Shown: one piece after another, positions 19,300 to 27,709 of the stretch
Position numbering within the stretch: position 1 is the first letter of the stretch
How the letters are laid out: every line of letters begins with the position of its first letter
Notes under the pieces: model-generated
The model's input: the letters and a program-made list of their open reading frames with translations, nothing else
Databases searched by the model: none
What the model was told of the DNA's origin: nothing
Translations under genes and position numbers: made by a program
NCBI RefSeq assembly: GCF_040267705.1
Contig: NZ_CP158374.1
Coordinates: forward strand, 3,100,001-3,164,000
Direction of reading: 5' to 3'
Length of the DNA stretch: 64,000 bases
Origin: Agromyces sp. G08B096
GTDB lineage: Bacteria; Actinomycetota; Actinomycetes; Actinomycetales; Microbacteriaceae

Positions 19300-19815
19300 T
19301 CAGCGGCCGGGCTTGTCGGGCCGCTTGGTGTGGCCGGGCGGCACGTCGGGCTCGGGCTCGGGCTGCGGGTCGGGCTCCGCCGTGGGCTCCGGCTCGGGCT
19401 CGGCGACCGGTACTTCCGGCTCGGGCACCGGTTCGGTGTCGACGGGCGGCGCCTCGGTGCCGGGCGCGGGCGACGGCAGGATCGGCGCATACGACGCCGG
19501 CGGCGAGGTGATCGCCGCCGGCGTCCTCGGCCGGTCGCGCGGCTCCGCGACCGGCGCTCCGGACGGCAGCGACTGCAGCAGAGCGATCGTCGCGCCGAAG
19601 GCGATGAGCATCGCGAGCGCGGTGCCCGTGATGAACGCGCCGAGCCGGTGGGTGCGCACGATCCGGGTGAGCACGACGACCGGGCGCGACTCGAGTACGC
19701 CGCGCAGCCCGCGGAGCACGACGGCCGAAGCTGCGGCGCGGAGCGCTTCGGCCCGCCCCCGAGGCGCGACATCGGAGGCGCGGACGCGCGGACGGCGCAT
19801 CGGCTCCTCGGTCAT
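19300..19815 (-). CDS. Hypothetical single-pass membrane protein with Pro/Glu-rich tail
   Basis: 171 residues. A basic N-terminal cytoplasmic part (about 1-57) is followed by one membrane segment (about 60-80, LGAFITGTALAMLIAFGATI) and an outer tail of Pro/Glu/Pro/Asp repeats (PEPE, PTAEPDPQPEPEP) ending in basic residues. No catalytic motif seen and I do not recognise the family. The tail resembles cell-wall-spanning spacers. GGAGAGCC precedes ATG 19815. Divergent from the GIY-YIG-like gene. The DNA encoding the tail is repetitive and may vary in length. Confidence 0.65.
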   Translation of the reverse strand: MTEEPMRRPRVRASDVAPRGRAEALRAAASAVVLRGLRGVLESRPVVVLTRIVRTHRLGAFITGTALAMLIAFGATIALLQSLPSGAPVAEPRDRPRTPAAITSPPASYAPILPSPAPGTEAPPVDTEPVPEPEVPVAEPEPEPTAEPDPQPEPEPDVPPGHTKRPDKPGR

Positions 19816-19907
19816 GGGGCTCTCCGGGTCGGCGGGTCATGGGCGGCGGCCCGATCGGCCACGCATCGAGGATATGCAACGTCGGCGGTGCGCCGTAGCC
19901 TGCGGGC

Positions 19908-20471
19908 GTGATCATCCGCTGCGGCATCCGTTCGGCCGACGGCACGGCGTGCGCCGAACCGGCTGAATCCGGTGCGCCGCTGCCGCTCTGCACGACACAT
20001 CTGCTCGCCGCCCATGACTGGGTCGAGCGGAGCGTCGGCACCGCCGACCTCCTGCCCGCCCCGTGCACCGCGTGCGGGCACCCCGTGGGCCGGCGGTATC
20101 CCGCAGGGCTCGTCTGCGAGCGCTGCGACTGGCGCGTGGGCGACGTGCCAGACCTCGAGCTCGGCTCGCCGGCGATCGACGTCGTCTACTACGTGCGCTG
20201 GCGCGACCGGGTGAAGATCGGCACGAGCGCGAGTCCGAGGCGCCGCCTCGCGGCGCTGCCCGTCGAGGAGGTGCTGGCGTTCGAGCGCGGCGACCGGCTC
20301 GTCGAACGCCGCCGCCACGAGCAGTTCGCCGCCCACCGCCACCCGGGCACCGAGTGGTTCGCGATCCACGACGAGCTGCTCGCGCACATCGCCGAGCTCC
20401 GCGCCGGCGTCGACGATCCCTGGGCGCTCGTCGACCGGTGGACGGCGCACGCCCTCGCCGCCAGGGCCTAG
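19908..20471 (+). CDS. GIY-YIG-like (T5orf172/MUG113-type) protein with zinc-ribbon N-terminus
   Basis: 187 residues. The C-terminal part (about 90-150) has the nuclease-superfamily pattern VVYYVRW, VKIGTSASPRRRLAAL and a later HEQFAAHR helix, as in T5orf172/MUG113 domains. The N-terminal half holds CTAC (53-56) and CERC (70-73), a four-Cys zinc ribbon, plus C5, C15, C28 and H31, which could bind another metal. It may act on DNA or RNA, but no catalytic role is proven for this branch. The GTG start is leaderless: TAGCCT at 19896-19901, 6 nt upstream. Followed 33 nt later by a LigD-type polymerase gene with its own promoter. Confidence 0.72.
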   Translation: MIIRCGIRSADGTACAEPAESGAPLPLCTTHLLAAHDWVERSVGTADLLPAPCTACGHPVGRRYPAGLVCERCDWRVGDVPDLELGSPAIDVVYYVRWRDRVKIGTSASPRRRLAALPVEEVLAFERGDRLVERRRHEQFAAHRHPGTEWFAIHDELLAHIAELRAGVDDPWALVDRWTAHALAARA

Positions 20472-20504
20472 CCGCCCGCCCGGCCCGGGCATAGGGTGGG
20501 CCGG

Positions 20505-21704
20505 GTGAGCGCGACGGAGTCCGCCGAGGTGCTGGAGATCGATGGCCGCGAGGTGCGCGTGAGCCACCCCGACAAGGTCGTCTTCCCCGAACCCGGCCTC
20601 ACGAAACTCGATCTGATCAGGTACTACCTCGCGGTGGCCGACGGGGCGCTCCGCGGTGCGGCCGGACGGCCGATGGTGCTGAAACGGTTCGTGAAGGGGA
20701 TCGACCGCGAGGCGTTCTTCCAGAAGCGGGCGCCGGAGAAGCGGCCCGACTGGATCGACACCGCCACGCTGCACTATGCGCGCGGCACGTCCGCCGAAGA
20801 GGTCGTCGTGCGCGACGCCGCCGCCCTCGCCTGGGTGGTGAACCTCGGCTGCATCGACCTTAACCCGCACCCGGTGCGCGCCGAAGACCTCGACCATCCC
20901 GATGAGCTGCGCGTCGACCTCGACCCGATGCCGGGCGTCGAGTGGAGCCAGCTCGTCGACGTCGCGTTCGTCGCGCGCGACGTGCTCGCCGAGCACGGGC
21001 TCGTCGCGTGGCCGAAGACGTCGGGGTCACGGGGCATCCATCTGCTCGTGCGCATCGAACCGCGCTGGGACTATCGCGACGTGCGCCTCGCCGCCGAGAC
21101 GCTCGCCCGCGAGGTCGCGCGCCGCGAACCGGGGCTCGCGACCGCGCGCTGGTGGAAGGAGGAGCGCGGCGAACGCGTCTTCGTCGACTTCAACCAGAAC
21201 GCGAAGGACCGCACGGTCGCCTCGGCCTACTCGGTGCGGCCGCGGCCCGACGCCCGCGTGTCGACGCCGCTCGACTGGGACGAGCTGCGGCTGCGCCGGC
21301 CCGAGGAGTTCACCGTCTCGACCGTGCTCGAGCGCTTCGCGGAGCGCGGCGACCCGATGGCGGGCATCGACGACGCCGTCGGCGTGCTCGACGGCCTGCT
21401 CGGGCTCGCGGCCGAGCTCGGCCCCGTCGAACGCGACGCCGACGCCGAGCCGCTGCCCGTCATCGAGATCGCCCGAGCTGAGACGAAGGAGGAGGCGCTC
21501 GACGGCCTCGAGCGCTGGAAGGCCCGCCACGCGAAGGTCGTCGGCCACCTGCACCCCGCCGACGTGCTCGTCGACGGCATGCGCGGCTCGAGCTCGCTCT
21601 GGTACCGCATCCGGGTGAACCTCCAGCACGTGCCCGAGGATGAGCGGCCAGAGCAGGAGCCCCTCGAGGTCGACTACGACCCGTGGAAGGACCGCCGGCC
21701 CTGA
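20505..21704 (+). CDS. LigD-type polymerase (primase-polymerase) domain protein, stand-alone
   Basis: 399-residue archaeo-eukaryotic primase-family polymerase, equal to the polymerase module of LigD. Seen: metal-binding DLDP (138-141), the nucleotide-binding KTSGSRGIHLLV (161-172) and DFNQNAKDRTVASAYSVR (218-235) with the third acidic residue. Family members fill gaps in end joining. There is no ligase or nuclease domain and no Ku gene in the window. The start is GTG 20505 because TAGGGT (20492-20497) lies 7 nt upstream; the in-frame GTG at 20496 sits inside that -10. Confidence 0.88.
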   Translation: MSATESAEVLEIDGREVRVSHPDKVVFPEPGLTKLDLIRYYLAVADGALRGAAGRPMVLKRFVKGIDREAFFQKRAPEKRPDWIDTATLHYARGTSAEEVVVRDAAALAWVVNLGCIDLNPHPVRAEDLDHPDELRVDLDPMPGVEWSQLVDVAFVARDVLAEHGLVAWPKTSGSRGIHLLVRIEPRWDYRDVRLAAETLAREVARREPGLATARWWKEERGERVFVDFNQNAKDRTVASAYSVRPRPDARVSTPLDWDELRLRRPEEFTVSTVLERFAERGDPMAGIDDAVGVLDGLLGLAAELGPVERDADAEPLPVIEIARAETKEEALDGLERWKARHAKVVGHLHPADVLVDGMRGSSSLWYRIRVNLQHVPEDERPEQEPLEVDYDPWKDRRP

Positions 21705-21773
21705 CCGACTCGGCCCGGGACCGCCGGCGCAAGCCCCTTGAGGCACCGCGCCGACGGTGATCGGCTGGCGGGC

Positions 21774-22919
21774 ATGCGAGCCATGGTGTACCGCGGGCCC
21801 TACAAGATCCGGGTCGAGGACAAGCCCCTCCCGACCATCGAGCACCCGAACGACGCGATCGTCCGGGTGAGGCTCGCCTCGATCTGCGGGTCGGACCTGC
21901 ACCTCTACCACGGCATGATGCCCGACACCCGCGTCGGCACCACCTTCGGCCACGAGTTCATCGGCGAGGTGGTCGACGTGGGACCGTCGGTCGAGCGGCT
22001 TCGTCCCGGCGATCGGGTGATGGTGCCGTTCAACGTGTACTGCGGCTCGTGCTATTTCTGCCTGCGCGGGCTCTTCTCCAACTGCCACAATGTCAACCCC
22101 AACGCGACGGCCGTCGGCGGGATCTACGGGTACTCGCACACCTGCGGCGGCTACGACGGCGGGCAGGCCGAGTACGTGCGGGTCCCCTTCGCAGACGTGG
22201 GCCCATCGGTCATCCCGGAATGGCTCGCCGACGAGGACGCACTCATGCTCACCGACGCCCTCGCCACCGGCTATTTCGGCGCCCAGCTCGGCGACATCGC
22301 CGAGGGCGACACGGTCGTGGTCTTCGGCGCCGGCCCGATCGGGCTCTACGCCGCCGCTTCGTCCTGGCTGATGGGTGCGGGACGTGTGATCGTGGTCGAT
22401 CATCTCGACTACCGACTGGCGAAGGCCCGCTCGTTCGCGCACGCGGAAACGCTGAGCTTCACCGAGGTGGACGACGTCGTGGTCGCACTGAAGCGCGCCA
22501 CCGACGGTCTCGGCGCGGATGTCGTGATCGACGCGGTCGGGGCGGAGGCCGACGGCAACCTCACCCAGCACATCACGGCCGCGAAACTGAAGCTGCAGGG
22601 CGGCTCCCCGGTGGCGTTGAACTGGGCGATCGACGCGGTGCGGAAAGGCGGCACGGTGTCGGTGATGGGCGCCTATGGGCCCATCTTCAGCGCCGTGAAG
22701 TTCGGCGACGCGCTCAACAAGGGGCTGACGTTGCGGATGAACCAGTGCCCGGTGAAGCGGCAGTGGCCGAGGTTGCTCGAGCATGTGCGCGCGGGCTACC
22801 TGCAGCCGAGCGCGATCATCACGCACCGCATCCCGTTGGAGCACATCGCCGAGGGGTACCACATGTTCTCCGCGAAGCTCGACGACTGCATCAAGACCGT
22901 CGTCGTCCCCGGCGCCTGA
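21774..22919 (+). CDS. Zinc-dependent alcohol dehydrogenase, formaldehyde dehydrogenase-like
   Basis: 381-residue medium-chain dehydrogenase. Seen: catalytic zinc ligands in ICGSDLHLYHG and GHEFIGEV, the structural zinc lobe CGSCYFCLRGLFSNC (Cys-x2-Cys-x2-Cys-x7-Cys), and the NAD-binding VVFGAGPIGLYAA. It resembles glutathione-independent formaldehyde dehydrogenases of the AdhC/FDH group, which oxidise or dismutate aldehydes in the cytoplasm. ATG 21774 has TTGAGG 30 bp upstream and a weak TCGGCT 7 nt before it, suggesting leaderless expression. The next gene starts 11 nt after its stop, so an operon is likely. Confidence 0.88.
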   Translation: MRAMVYRGPYKIRVEDKPLPTIEHPNDAIVRVRLASICGSDLHLYHGMMPDTRVGTTFGHEFIGEVVDVGPSVERLRPGDRVMVPFNVYCGSCYFCLRGLFSNCHNVNPNATAVGGIYGYSHTCGGYDGGQAEYVRVPFADVGPSVIPEWLADEDALMLTDALATGYFGAQLGDIAEGDTVVVFGAGPIGLYAAASSWLMGAGRVIVVDHLDYRLAKARSFAHAETLSFTEVDDVVVALKRATDGLGADVVIDAVGAEADGNLTQHITAAKLKLQGGSPVALNWAIDAVRKGGTVSVMGAYGPIFSAVKFGDALNKGLTLRMNQCPVKRQWPRLLEHVRAGYLQPSAIITHRIPLEHIAEGYHMFSAKLDDCIKTVVVPGA

Positions 22920-22930
22920 AGGGAGCCCTC

Positions 22931-23506
22931 ATGCCGTACACGCCCGCCCCGCATCTGCCCCGCCACGACCCGGAGGCCCTCCGTCGCCGGATCCCGGGAT
23001 GGGGCGTCGACCTCGATCCCGCCGACCGTCCGGCCGTGCCGCGCGAGCTCGCCCTCACGGTCGAGGACACGGGGGCGCACTGGGACCTCCCCGAGCCGCA
23101 GCCAGAGCATGCGCCTCGGGAGCGGTCGATCGAGCACCTCATGCTGCCGCCGGTGTTCGGCACGGCGGCGCCGTTGCACGGGCTCTCCGGGCGGATCCGG
23201 GCGTTCGCGTACCGCCGGTACAGCGAGGGGCGGGCGGCGCACTGGCTGCTGCTCATCCTCGGAGACCGCGTCGAGGCGGCCGGCAGCCACCTCCGCTCGT
23301 TCGTGTCGAAGCGCCCCGACAACCTGCTGACGGAGACGGGCGTCCTCAGCGAGCGCCGTCGCCACGGTGTCGCGTCGCGATTCGGGCGAGGCCGCGCCGA
23401 CCTCTCGCACCAGTGGATCGACCCGATCCTCGTCGCGGGGCCGTGGCTCCTCGCCGTCGCCGGCGCGGCGGTCGTCGGGCGGGCACTCGTGCGACGGCGG
23501 CGCTGA
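22931..23506 (+). CDS. Hypothetical protein co-transcribed with the formaldehyde dehydrogenase-like gene
   Basis: 191 residues: an acidic/Pro-rich soluble N-terminal part, a conserved-looking middle (IEHLMLPPVFGTAAPLHG, then LSGRIRAFAYRRYSEGRAAHWLLLILGDRVEA) and one C-terminal membrane segment (about 165-185) with a basic tail. No known catalytic motif seen. AAGGGAG gives a good ribosome site for ATG 22931. The 11-nt spacing from the dehydrogenase stop implies a linked, perhaps membrane-recruiting, role. I do not recognise a named family. Confidence 0.7.
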   Translation: MPYTPAPHLPRHDPEALRRRIPGWGVDLDPADRPAVPRELALTVEDTGAHWDLPEPQPEHAPRERSIEHLMLPPVFGTAAPLHGLSGRIRAFAYRRYSEGRAAHWLLLILGDRVEAAGSHLRSFVSKRPDNLLTETGVLSERRRHGVASRFGRGRADLSHQWIDPILVAGPWLLAVAGAAVVGRALVRRRR

Positions 23507-23559
23507 GGGCGGCGCGTCAACCCCCTGACACGCGCGCCGGACGCGACCAGGCTCGGGGC

Positions 23560-24183
23560 ATGGAGACGAACACCCTCACCGCCATCGCCCTGGTCTGCAC
23601 GCTGAGGCCCTCCCCTGCGCCCTCGAGCAGTGAGAAACTCGCCCGCGAGGTGCTCCGCGAGCTCGAACGGCACGGCGTCTCAGGCGATCTGGTCCGCATC
23701 GTCGACCACGACGTGAAGCCGGGCGTCACCACCGACGAGGGCGAGGGCGACGCCTGGCCGGCGATCCGCGACCGAGTGCTCGCCGCCGACGTGCTCGTGC
23801 TGGCGACGCCGACCTGGATGGGGCACCCCTCGAGCGTCGCGCAGCGGGTGCTGGAGCGGCTGGACGCCGAGCTCTCGGAGACGGATGCCTCGGGCCGGCC
23901 GACCATGTTCGGCACGGTCGGCATCGTCGCCGTCGTCGGCAACGAAGACGGCGCGCACGCGATCGTCGCCGATGTCGAGCAGGCGCTGAACGACGTGGGC
24001 GTGACGATCCCGGCGCAGGGCTCGACGTACTGGAACGGCGAGGCGATGGCGAAGACCGACTACCTCGATCTGCCCGCGACGCCCGAGTCGACGGCGTCGG
24101 CGACGGCCACGGCGGCCCGGAACGCGGCCCATCTGGCCGGGTTGCTGAAGAGCGACCCGTATCCCGCGCCCGCGGGCGCCTAG
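23560..24183 (+). CDS. Flavodoxin-like NAD(P)H-dependent FMN reductase family protein
   Basis: 207-residue flavodoxin-fold protein. Seen: the N-terminal strand with the phosphate-binding LRPSPAPSSSEKLA loop, LVLATPTWMGHPSSVAQRVLERLD in the middle and GIVAVVGNEDGAHAI later. It probably binds FMN and reduces it or a quinone. A sharp leaderless promoter supports the start: CTGACA (23525-23530), 17 bp, CAGGCT (23548-23553), 6 nt, ATG. It could supply reduced flavin to the flavin monooxygenases encoded around 11-19 kb, but that is inference from proximity only. Confidence 0.8.
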   Translation: METNTLTAIALVCTLRPSPAPSSSEKLAREVLRELERHGVSGDLVRIVDHDVKPGVTTDEGEGDAWPAIRDRVLAADVLVLATPTWMGHPSSVAQRVLERLDAELSETDASGRPTMFGTVGIVAVVGNEDGAHAIVADVEQALNDVGVTIPAQGSTYWNGEAMAKTDYLDLPATPESTASATATAARNAAHLAGLLKSDPYPAPAGA

Positions 24184-24313
24184 GGTCGCGCAGTCGCGTG
24201 GCATCCGCAAGGGGTTGAGGCGGTCCGCGCGTCTCGGCATCGTGGACGGTTCATGTGCCGCCGGCGCATGCCCGCGCCGCAGGGCGCGGTGACCACACCG
24301 GAAGGGAGCCACC

Positions 24314-24604
24314 ATGCTCACGCTCACCGACACCGCCAGCACCGTCGTGAAGGAGATCGTCTCCCGCAGCGGCGGACCTGACACGGGCGGGCTGCGGATC
24401 GACGCGGACTCCCCGCAGTCGAAGGACTTCCAGGTCGCGATCGTCCCCGGCCCCGAGGCGCAGGACCAGGTCGTCGAGCAGGACGGCGCGCACGTCTACC
24501 TCGGCCAGGCGGCCGACGAGGCGCTCACCGACAAGATGCTCGACGCCCGCGTCGACGAGGAGGGGCGCGTCGCGTTCGACGTGCTGCCCCAGTCGATCTC
24601 GTAG
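24314..24604 (+). CDS. HesB/IscA-like Fe-S biogenesis-fold protein lacking cysteines
   Basis: 96-residue A-type scaffold-fold protein (MLTLTDTASTVVKEIV start, GGLRIDADS strand, VYLGQAADEALTD). The three Cys residues that bind iron in IscA/ErpA are absent; the whole protein has no Cys. It therefore cannot hold a cluster the usual way. It may be a structural relative with another job, as in other actinobacterial HesB-like proteins. GAAGGGAG precedes the ATG. Monocistronic, ended by a strong hairpin shared with the convergent helicase gene. Confidence 0.78.
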   Translation: MLTLTDTASTVVKEIVSRSGGPDTGGLRIDADSPQSKDFQVAIVPGPEAQDQVVEQDGAHVYLGQAADEALTDKMLDARVDEEGRVAFDVLPQSIS

Positions 24605-24620
24605 CGGCGTGACCGCCGCC

Positions 24621-24643
24621 CGTTCCGCGACCGCCGCGGAACG
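24621..24643 (+). other. Short hairpin after the HesB-like gene
   Basis: CGTTCCGCG (24621-24629) and CGCGGAACG (24635-24643) form a 9-bp stem with a 5-nt loop just before the larger terminator; it may add to termination or protect the 3' end. Confidence 0.5.
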
Positions 24644-24647
24644 AGCC

Positions 24648-24686
24648 GACCCGGGCAGGGGCCGTGCATCGGCCCCTGCCCGGGTC
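24648..24686. terminator. Strong bidirectional terminator
   Basis: Perfect 16-bp stem (24648-24663 with 24671-24686), 7-nt loop GTGCATC. It sits between two convergent genes and can serve both. No T-tract on either side. Confidence 0.85.
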
Positions 24687-24751
24687 GTCTGCGTTCGCGG
24701 CGTCTTCGTCAGGGCGCCCCGGTTGCGAGTCGCCGTCCGCGCCGCCGCTGC

Positions 24752-26584
24752 TCAGCTGCTGCGGTGCCTCGGCTTCCGCGCCGGCCGCTCGTCGCCGTCG
24801 GTGCGCTCGCGCGGCGCCCACTCACGGGGCGCCCTCGCCGGGCCGCCGCGATCGGGCCGCAGCTCGATCAGCCGGCCCGAGATTCGGGTCCGCTCGAGAC
24901 GCTCGAGCGTGTCGGGCGAGAGGTCGGCGGGCAGCTCGACGAGCGAGAAGTCGGGCCTGATCTGGATCGCTCCGAAGTCGGCGCGGCTGAGCCCGCCCTC
25001 GTTGGCGAGCGCGCCGACGATCTGCCGCGGTTCGACGCGCTGGCGCCGGCCGACCGCGATGCGGTAGGTCGCCATGGCGCCCCCACCTCGGCGCCGACCG
25101 CCATCGCGGTCGTCGTCGCGGCCCCTCCCGCGGTCGCGGTCACGGGTATCGCGCCGGTCGTCGCGGTCGCGATCCCGGTCGCGACGCGCTCCGCGGTCGC
25201 GCTCGGCGTACGCGGGCCGTTCGGGCTCGGGCTCGAGCAGCAGCGGGTCGTCGCCCTGCGCGACCACGGCGAGCGCCGCCGCCACGTCGACCTCGGGCAC
25301 GTCGTGGTGGCGGACGTAGTGGGCGATGATGTCGCGGAAACGCTCGATCCGCTCGCCCTCGCCGAGCGCCGCCGTGATGCGGTCGTCGAACCGCGCGAGG
25401 CGGGTGGTGTTGACCTCGTCGACGCTCGGCAGCTGCATCTGCGTGATGGGCTGCCGGGTCGCCTTCTCGATGCGCGCGAGCAGCGAGCGCTCGCGCGGCG
25501 TGACGAAGCTGATCGCGTCGCCCGTGCGGCCCGCGCGGCCGGTGCGGCCGATGCGGTGCACGTACGGCTCGCTGTCGGTCGGGATGTCGAAGTTCACCAC
25601 GTGGCTGATCCGCTCCACGTCGAGGCCGCGCGCCGCGACATCCGTGGCCACCAGGATGTCGAGCTTGCCCGACTTCAGCTGATTCACGGTGCGCTCGCGC
25701 TGCGCCTGCGGCACGTCGCCGTTGATCGCGGCGGCCGAGTAGCCGCGCGCGCGGAGCTTCTCGGCGAGCTCCTCGGTGACGTTCTTCGTGCGGACAAAGA
25801 TGATCATGCCCTCGAAGTTCTCGACCTCGAGGATGCGCGTGAGGGCGTCGACCTTCTGCGCGTAGGAGACGACGAGGTAGCGCTGGGTGATGTTCGCCGA
25901 GGTCTGGGTCTTCGCCTTGACCGTGATCTCCTCCGGGTCGCGGAGGTACTGCTGCGAGATGCGGCGGATCGCGGCGGGCATGGTGGCGGAGAAGAGCGCC
26001 ACCTGCTTGTCGTCGGGGGTGTCGGCGAGGATCGTCTCGACGTCCTCGGCGAAGCCCATCTTCAGCATCTCGTCGGCCTCGTCGAGCACGAGGTACTTCA
26101 GCTCGCCGAGGTCGAGGGTGCCCTTGTCGAGGTGGTCCATGATGCGACCGGGGGTGCCGACGACGATGTGCACGCCGCGGCGGAGTGCCGACAGCTGCAC
26201 GCCGTAGCCCTGACCGCCGTAGACGGGCAGGATGTGCACGCCCTTCAGGTGTGCGGCGTACCGTTCGAACGCCTCGCACACCTGCAGCGCGAGCTCGCGG
26301 GTGGGGGCGAGCACGAGGGCCTGCGGGGTCTTCTGCGACACGTCGAGGCGCGCGAGGATGGGCAGCGCGAACGCGGCCGTCTTGCCGGTGCCCGTCTGGG
26401 CGAGGCCGACGACGTCGCGCCCCGACAGCAGCGGGGGGATCGTGGCGGCCTGGATGGCGGAGGGGGTCTCGTATCCGACGTCGTTCAGCGCTTTGAGCAC
26501 CGCACCGTCGAGACCGAGGTCGGAGAACGTCGTGGCGGGCTCCTCGGGAGCCCTCTCCGCGACCCGGACATCGTCTGAAGTCAC
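24752..26584 (-). CDS. deaD: DEAD-box ATP-dependent RNA helicase with DbpA-type RNA-binding domain
   Basis: 610-residue cytoplasmic RNA helicase of the CsdA/DeaD group. Seen: Q-motif ETPSAIQAATIP (39-50), Walker A AQTGTGKTA (62-70), the DEAD box in VLDEADEML, SAT in LFSATMP, motif V VATDVAARGLD and motif VI HRIGRTGRAGR. An Arg/Asp-rich tract (about 470-510) leads to a C-terminal DbpA-type domain and a basic tail. It unwinds structured RNA in ribosome assembly or mRNA decay. The start is GTG 26584: TACCCT lies at 26595-26590, 5 nt upstream, so the mRNA is leaderless. Divergent from dinB with only 45 bp between. Confidence 0.93.
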   Translation of the reverse strand: MTSDDVRVAERAPEEPATTFSDLGLDGAVLKALNDVGYETPSAIQAATIPPLLSGRDVVGLAQTGTGKTAAFALPILARLDVSQKTPQALVLAPTRELALQVCEAFERYAAHLKGVHILPVYGGQGYGVQLSALRRGVHIVVGTPGRIMDHLDKGTLDLGELKYLVLDEADEMLKMGFAEDVETILADTPDDKQVALFSATMPAAIRRISQQYLRDPEEITVKAKTQTSANITQRYLVVSYAQKVDALTRILEVENFEGMIIFVRTKNVTEELAEKLRARGYSAAAINGDVPQAQRERTVNQLKSGKLDILVATDVAARGLDVERISHVVNFDIPTDSEPYVHRIGRTGRAGRTGDAISFVTPRERSLLARIEKATRQPITQMQLPSVDEVNTTRLARFDDRITAALGEGERIERFRDIIAHYVRHHDVPEVDVAAALAVVAQGDDPLLLEPEPERPAYAERDRGARRDRDRDRDDRRDTRDRDRGRGRDDDRDGGRRRGGGAMATYRIAVGRRQRVEPRQIVGALANEGGLSRADFGAIQIRPDFSLVELPADLSPDTLERLERTRISGRLIELRPDRGGPARAPREWAPRERTDGDERPARKPRHRSS

Positions 26585-26589
26585 GCTTC

Positions 26590-26622
26590 AGGGTACTCTC
26601 CCCCGCATGCCCGCGGCAGACT
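26590..26622. promoter_or_regulatory. Back-to-back leaderless promoters of the helicase and dinB genes
   Basis: -10 elements TACCCT (26595-26590, minus) and CAGACT (26617-26622, plus) face away from each other with 21 bp between. Each expected -35 position falls on or near the other promoter's -10, so simultaneous occupancy seems unlikely. Confidence 0.6.
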
Positions 26623-26629
26623 GGGGGGC

Positions 26630-27709
26630 GTGAGCCGGCCACCGGACGCCTGGGTGCTGCACGTCGACCTCGACCAGTTCGTCGCGGCCGTCGAGGTGCT
26701 GCGGCGCCCGGAGCTCGCCGGCCGGCCCGTCGTCGTCGGCGGCCGCGGCGACCCGACGGAGCGCGCCGTCGTCTCGACGGCGTCGTACGAGGCGCGCGAG
26801 TTCGGCGTGGGGTCGGGGATGCCGCTGCGCATCGCCGCCCGCAAGGCGCCCGACGCCGTGTTCCTGCCGGTGGATGCCCCGGCGTACACGGCGGCCTCGG
26901 AGGAGGTCATGGCCGCGCTCCGCGCACAGCCCGGCGCGGTGGTGCAGGTGCTCGGCTGGGACGAGGCGTTCGTCGGCGTGCGCACCGAGGACCCCGAGGC
27001 GTACGCCCGACGGCTGCAGGAGGCGGTGTTCGAGGCGACCCGGCTGCACTGCAGCGTCGGCATCGGCGACACGCTGGTGCGCGCGAAGGTGGCGACGGGC
27101 TTCGGCAAGCCGCGCGGGGTGGCCCGGCTCACTGCGGCGAACTGGCTCGAGGTCATGGGCCCTCGGCCGACGAGGGAGCTCTGGGGCGTCGGCGCGAAGG
27201 TCTCGAAGCGTCTGGCGGCGCTCGGCATCACGACGGTCGCGGAGCTCGCCGCCGCCGATCCGGCGGTGCTCGCGGCCGAGTTCGGCCCGCGCATGGGCCC
27301 CTGGTACGGCGAGCTCGGCCGCGGCGAGGGGGCGAGCGAGGTGGATGACACGCCCTGGGTCGCGCGCGGCCACAGCCGGGAGACGACCTACCAGCAGGAC
27401 CTCGAGGACCCCGGCCAGGTCGAGGCCGCGCTCCGCGAGCTGGCCGAGCGCGTGCTCGACGACGTCGCCGCGGAGGGCCGGCCGGTGGTAGGGCTGACGC
27501 TGAAGGTGCGCTACGCCCCGTTCGAGACGAAGGTGTTCACGAAGCGGATCCACGAGACCGGCGATCGCTCGGTCGTGCTCGACCGGCTGCTCGACCTCTC
27601 GGCACGCATCGAGCCAGGGCGTGGCATCCGCCTGCTCGGCGTGCGTGCCGAGATGACGATGCCCGAGGACGCCCGTGAGGGGCACACGCCCACGCGCGGC
27701 GGGTGGTGA
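26630..27709 (+). CDS. dinB: DNA polymerase IV (Y-family translesion polymerase)
   Basis: 359-residue Y-family polymerase for lesion bypass. Seen: the first metal site HVDLDQF (D13), palm residues in LGWDEAFVGV (D111, E112; a W replaces the usual S/I before DE), the helix-hairpin-helix LWGVGAKVSKRLAALGI and a little-finger domain with RETTYQQDL. No obvious C-terminal clamp-binding QL-type peptide is visible. GTG 26630 follows CAGACT by 7 nt, hence leaderless. No LexA-type box (GAAC-N4-GTTC) seen upstream. The short length fits actinobacterial DinB2-like forms. Confidence 0.88.
   Translation: MSRPPDAWVLHVDLDQFVAAVEVLRRPELAGRPVVVGGRGDPTERAVVSTASYEAREFGVGSGMPLRIAARKAPDAVFLPVDAPAYTAASEEVMAALRAQPGAVVQVLGWDEAFVGVRTEDPEAYARRLQEAVFEATRLHCSVGIGDTLVRAKVATGFGKPRGVARLTAANWLEVMGPRPTRELWGVGAKVSKRLAALGITTVAELAAADPAVLAAEFGPRMGPWYGELGRGEGASEVDDTPWVARGHSRETTYQQDLEDPGQVEAALRELAERVLDDVAAEGRPVVGLTLKVRYAPFETKVFTKRIHETGDRSVVLDRLLDLSARIEPGRGIRLLGVRAEMTMPEDAREGHTPTRGGW

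Noticed and set aside
20505-21704. Complete NHEJ ligase LigD
   Set aside because: Only the polymerase domain is present; no ligase KxDG motif, nuclease domain or Ku gene is in the window.
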